Below, piece by piece: positions 28,493-37,184 of a DNA stretch of 55,359 nt. The translations under genes were made by a program, and so were the position numbers. The notes under the pieces were generated by a model. The model did no database searches and was not told the DNA's origin. It saw nothing but the letters and a program-made list of their open reading frames with translations. The stretch is from an uncultured SAR86 cluster bacterium (GTDB lineage: Bacteria; Pseudomonadota; Gammaproteobacteria; Magnimaribacterales; D2472), in NCBI GenBank assembly GCA_902596165.1, contig CACJSU010000010.1:1-55359 (forward strand), in the 5' to 3' direction. Position 1 is the first letter of the stretch; each line of letters opens with the position of its first letter.

Positions 28493-29578
28493 TTATCTTA
28501 ACTTTAAGGTTGCAAGTGCAAATAAAACAAGTACAAAAGTTATAATCCAAAATCGAACAATAACTTTTGGTTCGGCCCAGCCTTTTAATTCAAAATGGTG
28601 ATGAATTGGCGCCATCAAAAAGACTCTTTTACCTCTTAACTTATATGAGCCCACTTGAATAATTACGCTCAAAGTTTCCATCACAAAAACTCCTGCCATA
28701 ATTGCAAATACTATCTCATGTCTTATTAAAACTGCCAGGGTGCCTAAAATTCCCCCGAGTGTTAAAGATCCTAAATCTCCCATAAATATCTGAGCAGGGT
28801 ATGTGTTGTACCATAGAAAGCCTATGCCAGCTCCGATCAAGGCTCCACAAAACACAATTAACTCTCCACTAAGCGGGTTAAATGGGATGAATAAATAATC
28901 AGAGATGATTAAGTTTCCAGATGCATAAGCAATTAGACCAAGACCACCAGCTATCAAGACTGATGGCAAAATTGCAAGTCCATCTAGACCGTCGGTGAGA
29001 TTAACTGCATTAGATGAACCAATGATTACAAAAATGCTAATTAACAGAAAAATCAAAGGTGAAATTACAAATATATATTCTTTATTAAAAGGTAAAATAA
29101 AAATCTGCTCATTTCCATTGGGGGAAACCTGCAACATAAATAACATTGAGAGCAAAGCAAAAAGAAATTGCAAGGTGAGCTTATATTTTCCTTTTAAACC
29201 TTTTGAGTTTTTTTCCTTTATTTTCAACCAGTCATCTAAAAATCCTATAGAGCTAAAAGAGACGGTAATAAATATAAGAATCCATATGTATGGATTGTTA
29301 AAATCTGACCAGAGCAATGTTGAAATAATTAATGAGAAGATAATAATTAAACCTCCCATGGTGGGTGTTCCAGTCTTTGCAAGATGTGACTCAGGCCCAT
29401 CTCCCCTTATAGATTGTGAGAACTGAATATTTGTTAAAAATCTAATTAAGGTTGGGCCAAGAAAAATTGATAGCAATAGCGCTGTAAGGGTCCCCCCAAT
29501 AGTTCTTACAGTCAAATAACGCAGGACATCGAAGCCAGAATCATATGTCATTAACCAAGTACCAAATAATTCGATCAT
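28493..29578 (-). CDS. mraY: MraY, phospho-MurNAc-pentapeptide translocase
   Basis: 361 residues, about ten membrane spans. Conserved cytoplasmic loops: KTGTPTMGGL, FLDDWLK (metal-binding Asp pair), SNAVNLTDGLDGLAI, FMGDLGSLTLGG and MAPIHHHFELKG. It makes lipid I from UDP-MurNAc-pentapeptide and undecaprenyl phosphate, the carrier that PopT may recycle. It lies 1 base after the murF stop. Confidence 0.99.
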   Translation of the reverse strand: MIELFGTWLMTYDSGFDVLRYLTVRTIGGTLTALLLSIFLGPTLIRFLTNIQFSQSIRGDGPESHLAKTGTPTMGGLIIIFSLIISTLLWSDFNNPYIWILIFITVSFSSIGFLDDWLKIKEKNSKGLKGKYKLTLQFLFALLSMLFMLQVSPNGNEQIFILPFNKEYIFVISPLIFLLISIFVIIGSSNAVNLTDGLDGLAILPSVLIAGGLGLIAYASGNLIISDYLFIPFNPLSGELIVFCGALIGAGIGFLWYNTYPAQIFMGDLGSLTLGGILGTLAVLIRHEIVFAIMAGVFVMETLSVIIQVGSYKLRGKRVFLMAPIHHHFELKGWAEPKVIVRFWIITFVLVLFALATLKLR

Positions 29579-29579
29579 A

Positions 29580-30926
29580 TTATTTCCATAGGTTTAGAAT
29601 TTCTTCCATTCGCATTGATCTTGAGCCTTTTAATAGTATTTTCTCTTTTCCTTGAAGATTTTTTTTTAAGAAATTTATTAACTCCAGCTTATGTCTAAAG
29701 AAAAAACCATTTTTGCCAAATGCAAATACTGTATGACGGATTAAATCTCCATATCCAATCAAACAATCTACCCCGTTTATTTTGGCATAGTCTCCCAAGT
29801 CAATGTGTAGTTTTTTTCTAAATCTCCCCAACTCTTTCATATCTCCAAGGATTGCAACCTTTCTTCCTTGGAATTGGCACAAAACATCTAATGCAGCCCT
29901 CATAGAATCAGGGTTAGCATTATATGAATCATCGATAACCGTTGATTGCTTTGCCCATAATTTTAAATCTAAGCGCTGAGGTGAATTATTGAGTCCTCTC
30001 AGGCCATCTGTAAAGTCCTTTGTGTTTAACCGAGCAGCATAAATTGCTGCAAAAGAAGCAAGTATATTTAATACATTATGCATTCCTATAAGTTTTGTTT
30101 TAATTTTGATTTTTTTCTTTAAGTAACTCGACTCAATAAAAAAAGATAGGCCTTCTTTTGTCATCTTAATTTGAGTTGGGAAAAAGGATGCTGAAGGCTC
30201 TTGGCCAAATGTATAAAAGGCAATGTCATTCCTCATTTTTTTCCAATAATCGACATATCGACCATTTGGAACTATGGCTGAGCCATTTGTTTTAATATTT
30301 TTTATAAGCTCAGACTTTACCCGAAGGACTCCCTTAACTGAATTTAATCCCTCTAAATGAGAATGGCCTATGTGGGTAATAATGCCAATATTTGGCTTAA
30401 TTACTTTTGATAGCAGATCTATATCACCTGGTTTTGCTGCGCCCATCTCAAAAATTGCCGTGCTATTTTGTGAGTCAAGTTCCAAAGCGCACAACGGTAA
30501 ACCAATTTCATTATTGTAGTTTTGGTAAGTGCCATAACTATTTTTTATGCAAGTATTTAAAATGGTTTTGGTTGTTGTTTTTCCATTGCTGCCAGTAACC
30601 CCAATGACTACGCCTTTGTATCTTTCAATTGCCATCTTGGCAGAACTAATCAAACATTCTTCGGGGCTTTTAACTGAAATAATTTTTGGCGAATAGGCCA
30701 TAGAATTTGAAATTTTGCTACTTCTTATAATTGCTAAAGATGCTCCTTTGTTGATTGCATCTTCCGCATAAAAGCTACCATCCTCATTTGAGCCAGTCAG
30801 ACCAAAAAAAACTGAATTCTTTTTTACTTTCCTTGAATCTATCTGGAAATTACTAATTGGTAAATTTAATTTACCGTCAAGGTGAAGGAGAGTTAATAAA
30901 TCTTTTGTATTGTTAATTAATTTCAT
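29580..30926 (-). CDS. murF: MurF, D-Ala-D-Ala adding ligase
   Basis: 448 residues. The uridine-binding N domain (FQIDSRKVKKNSVFFGL, in part), the ATP loop GVTGSNGKTTTK, HIGHSHLEGL, and DDSYNANPDSM in the C-terminal domain are all present. It completes the cytoplasmic pentapeptide precursor using the Ddl product. It overlaps murE by 14 bases. Confidence 0.98.
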   Translation of the reverse strand: MKLINNTKDLLTLLHLDGKLNLPISNFQIDSRKVKKNSVFFGLTGSNEDGSFYAEDAINKGASLAIIRSSKISNSMAYSPKIISVKSPEECLISSAKMAIERYKGVVIGVTGSNGKTTTKTILNTCIKNSYGTYQNYNNEIGLPLCALELDSQNSTAIFEMGAAKPGDIDLLSKVIKPNIGIITHIGHSHLEGLNSVKGVLRVKSELIKNIKTNGSAIVPNGRYVDYWKKMRNDIAFYTFGQEPSASFFPTQIKMTKEGLSFFIESSYLKKKIKIKTKLIGMHNVLNILASFAAIYAARLNTKDFTDGLRGLNNSPQRLDLKLWAKQSTVIDDSYNANPDSMRAALDVLCQFQGRKVAILGDMKELGRFRKKLHIDLGDYAKINGVDCLIGYGDLIRHTVFAFGKNGFFFRHKLELINFLKKNLQGKEKILLKGSRSMRMEEILNLWK

Positions 30927-32373
30927 TGCCTAAAATTTCTAGAACACAATCTTTATCATTAAACGGTACTTTTTTTCCAGATACATCCATATAGGTCTCA
31001 TGACCTTTACCCAATATTACCAATATATTTTCTTTATTTAAGCATTGAAGTGCTAAACTAATAGCTTCCTGTCTATCCTCTAAAATTTTAATACTTGTAG
31101 AAGAATTTCCAACCATTGCATCCTTAGCAATTGAAGCAAAAGATTCATTGCGATTGTTATCAGATGTGAAGAATACTTTACTAGCAAAATCTTGAGCCAC
31201 CTTCATCATCTTAGATCTTTTAGACCTATCTCGATCCCCTCCACATCCAAAAACTAAAATTATTTCATCATAATAATTAGCTAATTCAGAAAGAATATTT
31301 TGAATGGATTGGTGGTCATGAGCAAAATCAATCAATACATTTCCCTCTCTTAATCTTAAAATCTCGCCTCTTCCTTGCGGGAGCTTGATCGTATTACTTC
31401 TAATACTCTCAAATTCATCCAAAGAGATTTGGTCTGAAATTAGGGCAATAGCTGAAATATAATTCTCGACATTAAATTTAAGAAATAATGAAATCTGTGC
31501 ATCTAAGCGTAAATTAGGAAAACTCAATTTTATATTTGAACTTCCGTTTGGGTTGTATTCAAGAGAATACTTTAATGCTGCAGAGGTATCAGTTGAACTT
31601 AAGAATTGCGATTTTGAAAGTTGTTTTTTTTGATCATCAGAAAAATTTTTAAGTAAATCTTGAATTTTGTCTATCAAAATAATTGAAGGATTTTTATTAT
31701 TAAGTTCTGTAATGGATAATTTTGCATTAATGTAATTTGATTCTGTTTTATGATAATCCAAATGGTCAGATTGAATATTGAGAAGCAATGTTCTTGAAAA
31801 AGGTAGTTTCCCTAACCTTTTTTGCGCTAATGCATGAGAAGAAATCTCAATGAAGATATATGTTTCTTGCTGAAATTTACAAGTCTGCAAAATTTGAAAT
31901 ATCTCAAATATCCCAGGCGTCGTGTTACCTTTTGTCTCCAAAAGATCATCATTGATTATAGCCCCTAAAGTACCAATATAAACTGAGGGCTTTTTAAGAG
32001 CTCTGATAATATTATGAGCCATGAATGCTGTTGTTGTTTTTCCATTAGTTCCTGTTACACCATGAAAGATAAAATCATCTTCAGATAAACCATAAAAGCT
32101 AAAAAGGATTTCCAAAATCTTATCTTCCAAATTTTCTAAGCAATGAATTGGTATATCCACCTCTTCATCTAATTTCTGGTCAGTAATTATGCAAGACGCT
32201 CCCTTTTGAATAGCGTCCCTAATAAACTCATTTCCGTGTGAATCCACCCCCTGCCTTGCAATAAATATAGAATTCTCTTGAATATCTCTAGAATCATCAG
32301 CAATCGATGAAATAAAAAGACCATCAAATACATTTGTATTAATGAAGGGCTTTATAATTGATAATTTATTCAT
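30913..32373 (-). CDS. murE: MurE, UDP-MurNAc-tripeptide ligase
   Basis: 486 residues. DSRDIQENSIFIARQG, the ATP loop GVTGTNGKTTTAF, TTPGIFE, SSHALAQKRL and VFGCGGDRDRSKR are family motifs. The diaminopimelate-recognition motif, DNPR in most proteobacteria, reads DNNR here (FFTSDNNRNESF). The Arg that contacts diaminopimelate is kept, so meso-DAP is still the expected substrate. It overlaps ftsI by 8 bases. Confidence 0.97.
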   Translation of the reverse strand: MNKLSIIKPFINTNVFDGLFISSIADDSRDIQENSIFIARQGVDSHGNEFIRDAIQKGASCIITDQKLDEEVDIPIHCLENLEDKILEILFSFYGLSEDDFIFHGVTGTNGKTTTAFMAHNIIRALKKPSVYIGTLGAIINDDLLETKGNTTPGIFEIFQILQTCKFQQETYIFIEISSHALAQKRLGKLPFSRTLLLNIQSDHLDYHKTESNYINAKLSITELNNKNPSIILIDKIQDLLKNFSDDQKKQLSKSQFLSSTDTSAALKYSLEYNPNGSSNIKLSFPNLRLDAQISLFLKFNVENYISAIALISDQISLDEFESIRSNTIKLPQGRGEILRLREGNVLIDFAHDHQSIQNILSELANYYDEIILVFGCGGDRDRSKRSKMMKVAQDFASKVFFTSDNNRNESFASIAKDAMVGNSSTSIKILEDRQEAISLALQCLNKENILVILGKGHETYMDVSGKKVPFNDKDCVLEILGNEIN

Positions 32374-33970
32374 CTAGATAACTTAGGGCATCACTGGCAA
32401 TAGCTGCAAATAATGGAGCAGCTAAAGCACCACCTGAATAATTATTTAGCCCTGGCTCATCAATGCTGACAAAAATTGTAAGCCTTTTTGATGTTAATGG
32501 CGCAATGCCTGCAAAAGATGAAATATATTTACTTTTGTCATATCCGCCCTTTGGGCTAGCTTTATGAGATGTACCTGTTTTTCCTGCAACATCATAATTT
32601 GATATTCTTGCTAAGCCTCCAGTGCCATCTGATACAACTAATTTTAAAGACTCTAATACATCAGCAACAGCTTCTTCGCCAATTACTCGCTGCTTATAAA
32701 CTTCAACATCATCCAAGAAAATTTTAAAATCTTTAAGATAGCCTTCATTGGCAAAAACTGAATATGCTTGAGCTAGCTGCAATGGTGAAGCGGTCATGCT
32801 GTACCCAAATCCAATAGTTGCAATTTCATGATCAGAGATATCTTCCCTAGAATTAATTACGCCATAAGCAATGCTTGGAAAAAAGATATTGGGCGGCTTT
32901 GAAAGACCGAATCCTTTGTAACCTGAAATCAGTCCATCTATTCCAACTTGCAAAGCTATCTTTGAAGCTCCAACTTGGCTTGATTTAGCAATAATTTCAC
33001 TCACGGTAAGAGTATTATAATTTTTTATATCAGAAACTATTCTGCCGCTTAAATTAATAAATCCTGGACCAGTGTCTATTACCTCATTTATAGAAAGTAT
33101 TCCCATGTCAATACCCTTAGCTAAAGCTAATGGTTTTATAATTGAGCCAGGTTCAAATGCATCAACCAAGGCTCTGTTTCTCTTTATCTTTCTATTAGGG
33201 TTATTAGGGTTATATGAAGGATAACTAGCTATTGCTAGAATTTCTCCAGATATATTATCCAATACTATCGCACTACCCCCTGTTGCATTATTAGCCTCAA
33301 CAAAGCTTGAAAGATGTTTATAAGCAAAGAACTGAATCCTGCTATCAATAGTTAAAGTAATATCAAGACCTTGAATAACTTCTTCAGTGACCTGAGGTCT
33401 TCTACTTGCATTTCTATAAATGATTTCTCGACCTGACACTCCGGATAATTCAGCATCCAAAATATTTTCAAGTCCCTCTAAACCAAATCCATCTCTTCCA
33501 GCAAATCCAACTAATGTTGATACCTGCTCACCTAGTGGATAATACCTTTTTTGAAATGCTTCAATCTCAATACCAGAAAGTTTTAGACTTTTCACATTCT
33601 CATATTGAGAGAAATTTAAATTAGAAAAAATTAGAGTTTTTTCATTAAGTTTTTTAATACTTGAAAAATCTTTATTTAAAAAAAGAAAGTTACTTAATTT
33701 TTTAAAATCTTCCTCTGAAAATTGTTTTAAAGCATATAAATCATACTGATTGATTGATACTGCAAGAGGAAAATTATTTCTATCTAAAATGCTTCCGCGA
33801 ATTGCGGGGATTGACCTAGAAGTCTCAAGCATGCTCTTACCTTTGGATGTTAGGAAATCTCCTTCAACATATTTAAGGCTTATTATTCTAAAAACTAAAA
33901 TAAGTAGGCTGATCGCTAAAAATATATATATTAAGTATGCCCGCCAGCTATAACCAAAATTACTTTTCAT
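32366..33970 (-). CDS. ftsI: FtsI (PBP3), septal transpeptidase, with an SSQ motif
   Basis: 534 residues. A single N-terminal membrane anchor (about 12-30) is followed by a pedestal domain and the transpeptidase domain. The nucleophile motif is S276-I-I-K279 (FEPGSIIKP), and KTG is 464-466 (VAGKTGTSH). The middle motif, SxN in almost all PBPs, reads S330-S331-Q332 (IAKSSQVGAS). The codon is CAA, so the change is in the sequence and not a misreading. It crosslinks septal peptidoglycan together with FtsW. It overlaps ftsL by 11 bases. Confidence 0.97.
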   Translation of the reverse strand: MKSNFGYSWRAYLIYIFLAISLLILVFRIISLKYVEGDFLTSKGKSMLETSRSIPAIRGSILDRNNFPLAVSINQYDLYALKQFSEEDFKKLSNFLFLNKDFSSIKKLNEKTLIFSNLNFSQYENVKSLKLSGIEIEAFQKRYYPLGEQVSTLVGFAGRDGFGLEGLENILDAELSGVSGREIIYRNASRRPQVTEEVIQGLDITLTIDSRIQFFAYKHLSSFVEANNATGGSAIVLDNISGEILAIASYPSYNPNNPNRKIKRNRALVDAFEPGSIIKPLALAKGIDMGILSINEVIDTGPGFINLSGRIVSDIKNYNTLTVSEIIAKSSQVGASKIALQVGIDGLISGYKGFGLSKPPNIFFPSIAYGVINSREDISDHEIATIGFGYSMTASPLQLAQAYSVFANEGYLKDFKIFLDDVEVYKQRVIGEEAVADVLESLKLVVSDGTGGLARISNYDVAGKTGTSHKASPKGGYDKSKYISSFAGIAPLTSKRLTIFVSIDEPGLNNYSGGALAAPLFAAIASDALSYLDE

Positions 33971-34235
33971 AATTTACGACGATTACTTCGGTAATCTCTA
34001 CCATATTTAAAATTTCTTTGGCATGACGTTCAACTTTAGCCGGAGAACTTATATGATAGTATTCAGTCTTCAAATTAAAATTTATTTCAGTCAATTTATT
34101 ATTTGCTACCTGAAGATAAGCATTATTTTCATACTCTTGACTAAATTGCCATCTAATTTTGACAATCTCCAAGCATAGACAAAGTAAAAGAAAAATATTG
34201 ATCAATAAAAAATATACAAATATATTTTGTTTCAT
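33960..34235 (-). CDS. ftsL: FtsL, divisome coiled-coil protein
   Basis: 91 residues. One membrane segment (about 7-25) is followed by a short coiled-coil region and the end motif SSPAKVERHAKEILNM, similar to the ERIAREKLGM element of FtsL. It pairs with FtsB to activate FtsWI. Sequence conservation is low; position between rsmH and ftsI makes the call firm. The ATG overlaps the rsmH stop by 4 bases. Confidence 0.93.
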   Translation of the reverse strand: MKQNIFVYFLLINIFLLLCLCLEIVKIRWQFSQEYENNAYLQVANNKLTEINFNLKTEYYHISSPAKVERHAKEILNMVEITEVIVVNYEK

Positions 34236-35125
34236 AGCTTTGAAAAGACTCTCATGATTGCGCTCCTAGAGCGAGGATTGATTTTTATTTCATTTGCGGA
34301 TGGTTTAATTTTCTTCTTGATGCACCTATACGTTTCTTTTACGGAGATATTAATTGGTATATCTTTGGGCAGTTTTTTAATTTGAGGTCTAAAAAAATTT
34401 TTTACAATTCTATCTTCTAATGAGTGGAATGAAATAATTACTATAACTCCGCCAGCTTTAAGAACATCATTTAACTTAGATAGCGCTACTTTTAAATGAT
34501 GCAACTCATTGTTTACATGGATTCTTATTGCTTGAAATGACTTTGTTGCCGGATGGATTTTGCCAGTTCTTTTAAGAACCGTTTCAATTGTTTTTGTTAG
34601 TTCAATTGTAGTTTCCATTAATCTTGTAGATCTATACTCAACTATGGCCTTTGCAATTTTTCTTGATGCTTTTTCATCTCCGTACTCATATAAAATATCA
34701 CTTATCTCTTTTTCAGTCGCACTATTTAACCACTCACCAGCACTAAAACCTGAAGATGTATCCATTCTCATATCTAAAGGCCCATCACTTTGGAAGCTAA
34801 AACCTCTCATTGGATCATCTAAATGAGTTGAACAAGTACCAAGGTCTAACAAAATTCCATCAAATTGCTGCTGTGGAAATAGTGAATCAATTTCAGAATA
34901 ATTTGAGTGGTAAATACTAAAACGTGAATCTTTTATCTTATCTTTCCCATATAAGACTGCCTCTTGATCCCTGTCAACAGCATGCAATGAACCTTGAGGG
35001 GAGATTCTATTTAAGATTTCCTGAGAGTGGCTGCCTCTTCCAAAAGTTAAATCAAGATAAGCTCCAGATAAATCATGGAGCAAGAAATCTAATGATTCTT
35101 CCAGCAGAACTGGAACATGAAGCAT
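34232..35125 (-). CDS. rsmH: RsmH, 16S rRNA m4C1402 methyltransferase
   Basis: 297 residues. MLHVPVLLEESL, LDLTFGRGSHSQEIL (SAM motif), GILLDLGTCSTHLDDP and SFHSLEDRIVKNF are the family signatures. It methylates N4 of C1402; RsmI, encoded at 37175, adds the 2'-O-methyl to the same nucleotide. Here it is preceded by ftsZ (4-base gap) where mraZ would normally be the direct neighbour. Confidence 0.98.
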   Translation of the reverse strand: MLHVPVLLEESLDFLLHDLSGAYLDLTFGRGSHSQEILNRISPQGSLHAVDRDQEAVLYGKDKIKDSRFSIYHSNYSEIDSLFPQQQFDGILLDLGTCSTHLDDPMRGFSFQSDGPLDMRMDTSSGFSAGEWLNSATEKEISDILYEYGDEKASRKIAKAIVEYRSTRLMETTIELTKTIETVLKRTGKIHPATKSFQAIRIHVNNELHHLKVALSKLNDVLKAGGVIVIISFHSLEDRIVKNFFRPQIKKLPKDIPINISVKETYRCIKKKIKPSANEIKINPRSRSAIMRVFSKL

Positions 35126-35129
35126 TGAC

Positions 35130-36257
35130 TTAATCTACTTGCTTTCTCATGAAGGTCGGCACATCAAGGAAATCTATATCCTCTGCAGACGATGTGCCAC
35201 CTGACTCGACTGATTTATCTAGTTTTGGTGCATCTAGACCCACAGGATTTAGTTGCACTGTTGCTTTTTTTGAATTATCAACTGCCAAGGTTGCTGTTTT
35301 TTGATTTACGCCAGTTGCAACAACCGTAACAAGTAATTCATCTTCGTCCATTGAGTCTTCCATGACGGTTCCATAAATAATAGTTGCGTCATCAGCTGTG
35401 AATTCTCTAATCACTGAATCAACCTCATCAAAATCAGCCATTGTTGGAGATTTTGCAGTTATGTTTACTAGTATGCCCCTTGCGTCTTTTAGCTCAATGT
35501 CTTCGAGCAGCTCTGAGCTGACAGCTTGGCTAGCAGCATCAATTCCTCTCTCATCAGCGCTTGATTGACCTGTGCCCATCATAGCTATACCTTTTTCTGA
35601 CATAACTGTTTTTACGTCAGCAAAGTCAACGTTTATGTAGCCAGGTTTCATGATGATGTCAGATATGCCTTGAACCGCCCCCTTTAAAATATCATCTGCT
35701 TTTGCGAAAGCCTCTTCCATGGAAGTTTTTCTTCCTAGAATATCCATTAATTTTTGATTCGGTATTGTAATTAGGCTATCAACCTCTTCAACCAGTTCGG
35801 CTATACCTTGTTCAGCTGCAGCTTTTCTTTTATGGCCTTCAAAGTTAAATGGCTTGGTAACTACAGCCACCGTTAAAGCTCCAAGCTCCTTAGCAATTTC
35901 TGCAATAATTGGAGCGGCACCTGTTCCAGTTCCTCCCCCCATTCCTGCAGTGATAAATATCATATCTGCTCCAGATAATAATTCTTCAATTGCAGCTCTA
36001 TCTCTTTCAGCTGCAGCCCTTCCTACTTTTGGATCTGCTCCAGCTCCCAAACCCCTAGTAACATTATCACCAAGCTTTAAAATAGTAGATCCTTTTGCTC
36101 TGTCTAATGCCTGAGAATCAGTGTTTGCACAGATAAAGTCTGCTCCCTGAATCTCATGATTTATCATATGAATAACTGCATTACCTCCAGCGCCACCCAC
36201 ACCGATAACTTTGATCTTGGCTAGTCCAGCATTTTCTTCAATTATTTCCCAATTCAT
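35130..36257 (-). CDS. ftsZ: FtsZ, tubulin-like division protein, relocated within the dcw cluster
   Basis: 375 residues, full length. The GTP-binding loop GGGTGTG is at 107-113, with VGGAGGNAV near residue 20. The T7-loop region (NVDFADVKTVM) supplies the catalytic Asp. A variable linker (about 315-358) leads to the C-terminal peptide DFLDVPTFMRKQVD, which binds FtsA and ZipA. The gene lies between mraZ (11-base gap) and rsmH (4-base gap), so it is fully part of the operon. In other gammaproteobacteria it is the last cell-division gene, after ftsA. It is the only copy in the window. An AAGGGG ribosome site precedes the ATG. Confidence 0.98.
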   Translation of the reverse strand: MNWEIIEENAGLAKIKVIGVGGAGGNAVIHMINHEIQGADFICANTDSQALDRAKGSTILKLGDNVTRGLGAGADPKVGRAAAERDRAAIEELLSGADMIFITAGMGGGTGTGAAPIIAEIAKELGALTVAVVTKPFNFEGHKRKAAAEQGIAELVEEVDSLITIPNQKLMDILGRKTSMEEAFAKADDILKGAVQGISDIIMKPGYINVDFADVKTVMSEKGIAMMGTGQSSADERGIDAASQAVSSELLEDIELKDARGILVNITAKSPTMADFDEVDSVIREFTADDATIIYGTVMEDSMDEDELLVTVVATGVNQKTATLAVDNSKKATVQLNPVGLDAPKLDKSVESGGTSSAEDIDFLDVPTFMRKQVD

Positions 36258-36268
36258 TATCTGCCCCT

Positions 36269-36736
36269 TTAAAAAGAAATTGTTTTTAAACTTTCTGGTA
36301 ATACAACTTCAAGAATTTCAGTTGATAAAGCGCCGCCTGTTTGCCTCATTTCCCAATTTTTGTCATTCCAGACTTCAAATTTATTACCCATACCAATGAA
36401 AGATACTTTTTGTTCCTTTTGAATTTCTGCATACTCTCTAAGATCTGAGGGCAAAAGTATTAACATTCTACCTTTAGGGTCAAATGAACTCTCGCTAGCG
36501 TTTCCTAAAATTGTCCATTGTAAGTTTCTTACAATTGGGTCAAGGCCTTGTAATGATTGAAGTTCGGTGGATATGCTTTTCCAAATTGAGCCTGGATATA
36601 TTTTTAATGCTGGATACTGAGGGTCTCTTGTAACAACAATGCTTTCTTCATTTTGAGCATTAAGTTGATTTCGATATTTAGCTGGGACAGCTAATCTGCC
36701 CTTTGCATCTATCGAAATTGTTGTAAAACCAAACAT
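36269..36736 (-). CDS. mraZ: MraZ, dcw operon regulator
   Basis: 155 residues made of two AbrB-like domains. Each carries the family motif: ISIDAKGRLAVPAKYR near the N terminus and SSFDPKGRMLILLPSDLR in the second half. MraZ binds repeated sites upstream of its own gene and represses the dcw operon. Four such repeats are visible upstream (separate entry). It is the first gene of the cluster, immediately followed by ftsZ, so autoregulation would directly set FtsZ level. Confidence 0.97.
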   Translation of the reverse strand: MFGFTTISIDAKGRLAVPAKYRNQLNAQNEESIVVTRDPQYPALKIYPGSIWKSISTELQSLQGLDPIVRNLQWTILGNASESSFDPKGRMLILLPSDLREYAEIQKEQKVSFIGMGNKFEVWNDKNWEMRQTGGALSTEILEVVLPESLKTISF

Positions 36737-36762
36737 AAAGTATAGTAAAAATTAATATCTAC

Positions 36763-36800
36763 ACACTTTATACTACATTTAGCACACTTTTACACACTTT
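36763..36800 (-). promoter_or_regulatory. MraZ-box-like repeats upstream of mraZ
   Basis: On the minus strand AAAGTGT occurs at 36800-36794, 36790-36784 and 36769-36763. A degenerate copy AAATGTA lies at 36780-36774. The steps are 10, 10 and 11 bases, about one helical turn each. MraZ sites in other bacteria are direct repeats with the same 10-base period: TGGGN-N5 in E. coli and AAAGTGK-N3 in mollicutes. A TATAAA hexamer (36772-36767) between the third and fourth copies is a possible -10 element. Binding here would then cover the promoter. Confidence 0.75.
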
Positions 36801-36819
36801 TTTTTAAAAAAATTGAGTT

Positions 36820-37149
36820 GAGTTGATCTATAAGCCGGATTCTGTAATAAATGGCTATCTATCTAGGCAATATGTCACCATATTGCTCAAGCAACCTACC
36901 CGAATCCTAGACGAGTAGCCTAACAGGATTCCTATTTGGTTTTGCTTCAAAGTGGGGTTTACACTGCCGTATTTGTTACCAAATACGCGGTAGGCTCTTA
37001 CCCTACCATTTCACCCTTACCAATTTCTTGGCGGTATAATTTCTGTTGCACTTGCCGTGAGCTCACGCTCCCCAGGAATTACCTGGCACTCTACTCTGTG
37101 AAGTCCGGACTTTCCTCTAACAAAGTGTTAGCAGCCATCCGATCAACTC
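36820..37149 (-). ncRNA. rnpB: RNase P RNA (M1 RNA)
   Basis: Bacterial type A RNase P RNA, about 330 nt. The 5' strand GAGTTGATC (37149-37141) pairs with the 3' strand GATCAACTC (36828-36820) to form P1. Universally conserved blocks are readable on the minus strand: GAGGAAAGTCCGGACTTC (37117-37100), GGTAAGGGTGAAATGG (37021-37006), a TTTGGTAACAAAT element with the GGU that binds tRNA CCA, and CAGAATCCGGCTTA (36844-36831). It lies between rsmI and mraZ as in Pseudomonas. A run of seven T follows P1 and may aid termination. Transcription could read into mraZ, 83 bases downstream. Confidence 0.97.
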
Positions 37150-37155
37150 GTATGC

Positions 37156-37184
37156 ATTTTAATACCATTTGCTCTTATTTAGAA
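37156..37184 (-). promoter_or_regulatory. Probable rnpB promoter within the end of rsmI
   Basis: TAAAAT (37161-37156, minus strand) sits exactly at -12 to -7 relative to the first base of the P1 helix. A weak -35 TTCTAA (37184-37179) lies 17 bases further upstream, inside the last codons of rsmI. The -10 fit to the RNA 5' end is the main support. Confidence 0.6.

Noticed and set aside
28995-29426. Open frame of 143 codons on the plus strand inside mraY
   Set aside because: Antisense to well-conserved MraY motifs, no ribosome site or domain visible.
36796-36819. T7/A8 run (on the minus strand TTTTTTTAAAAAAAA) after rnpB as a strong intrinsic terminator
   Set aside because: There is a U-run but no separate GC-rich stem right before it, other than P1 of the RNA itself, so it is not listed as a feature.
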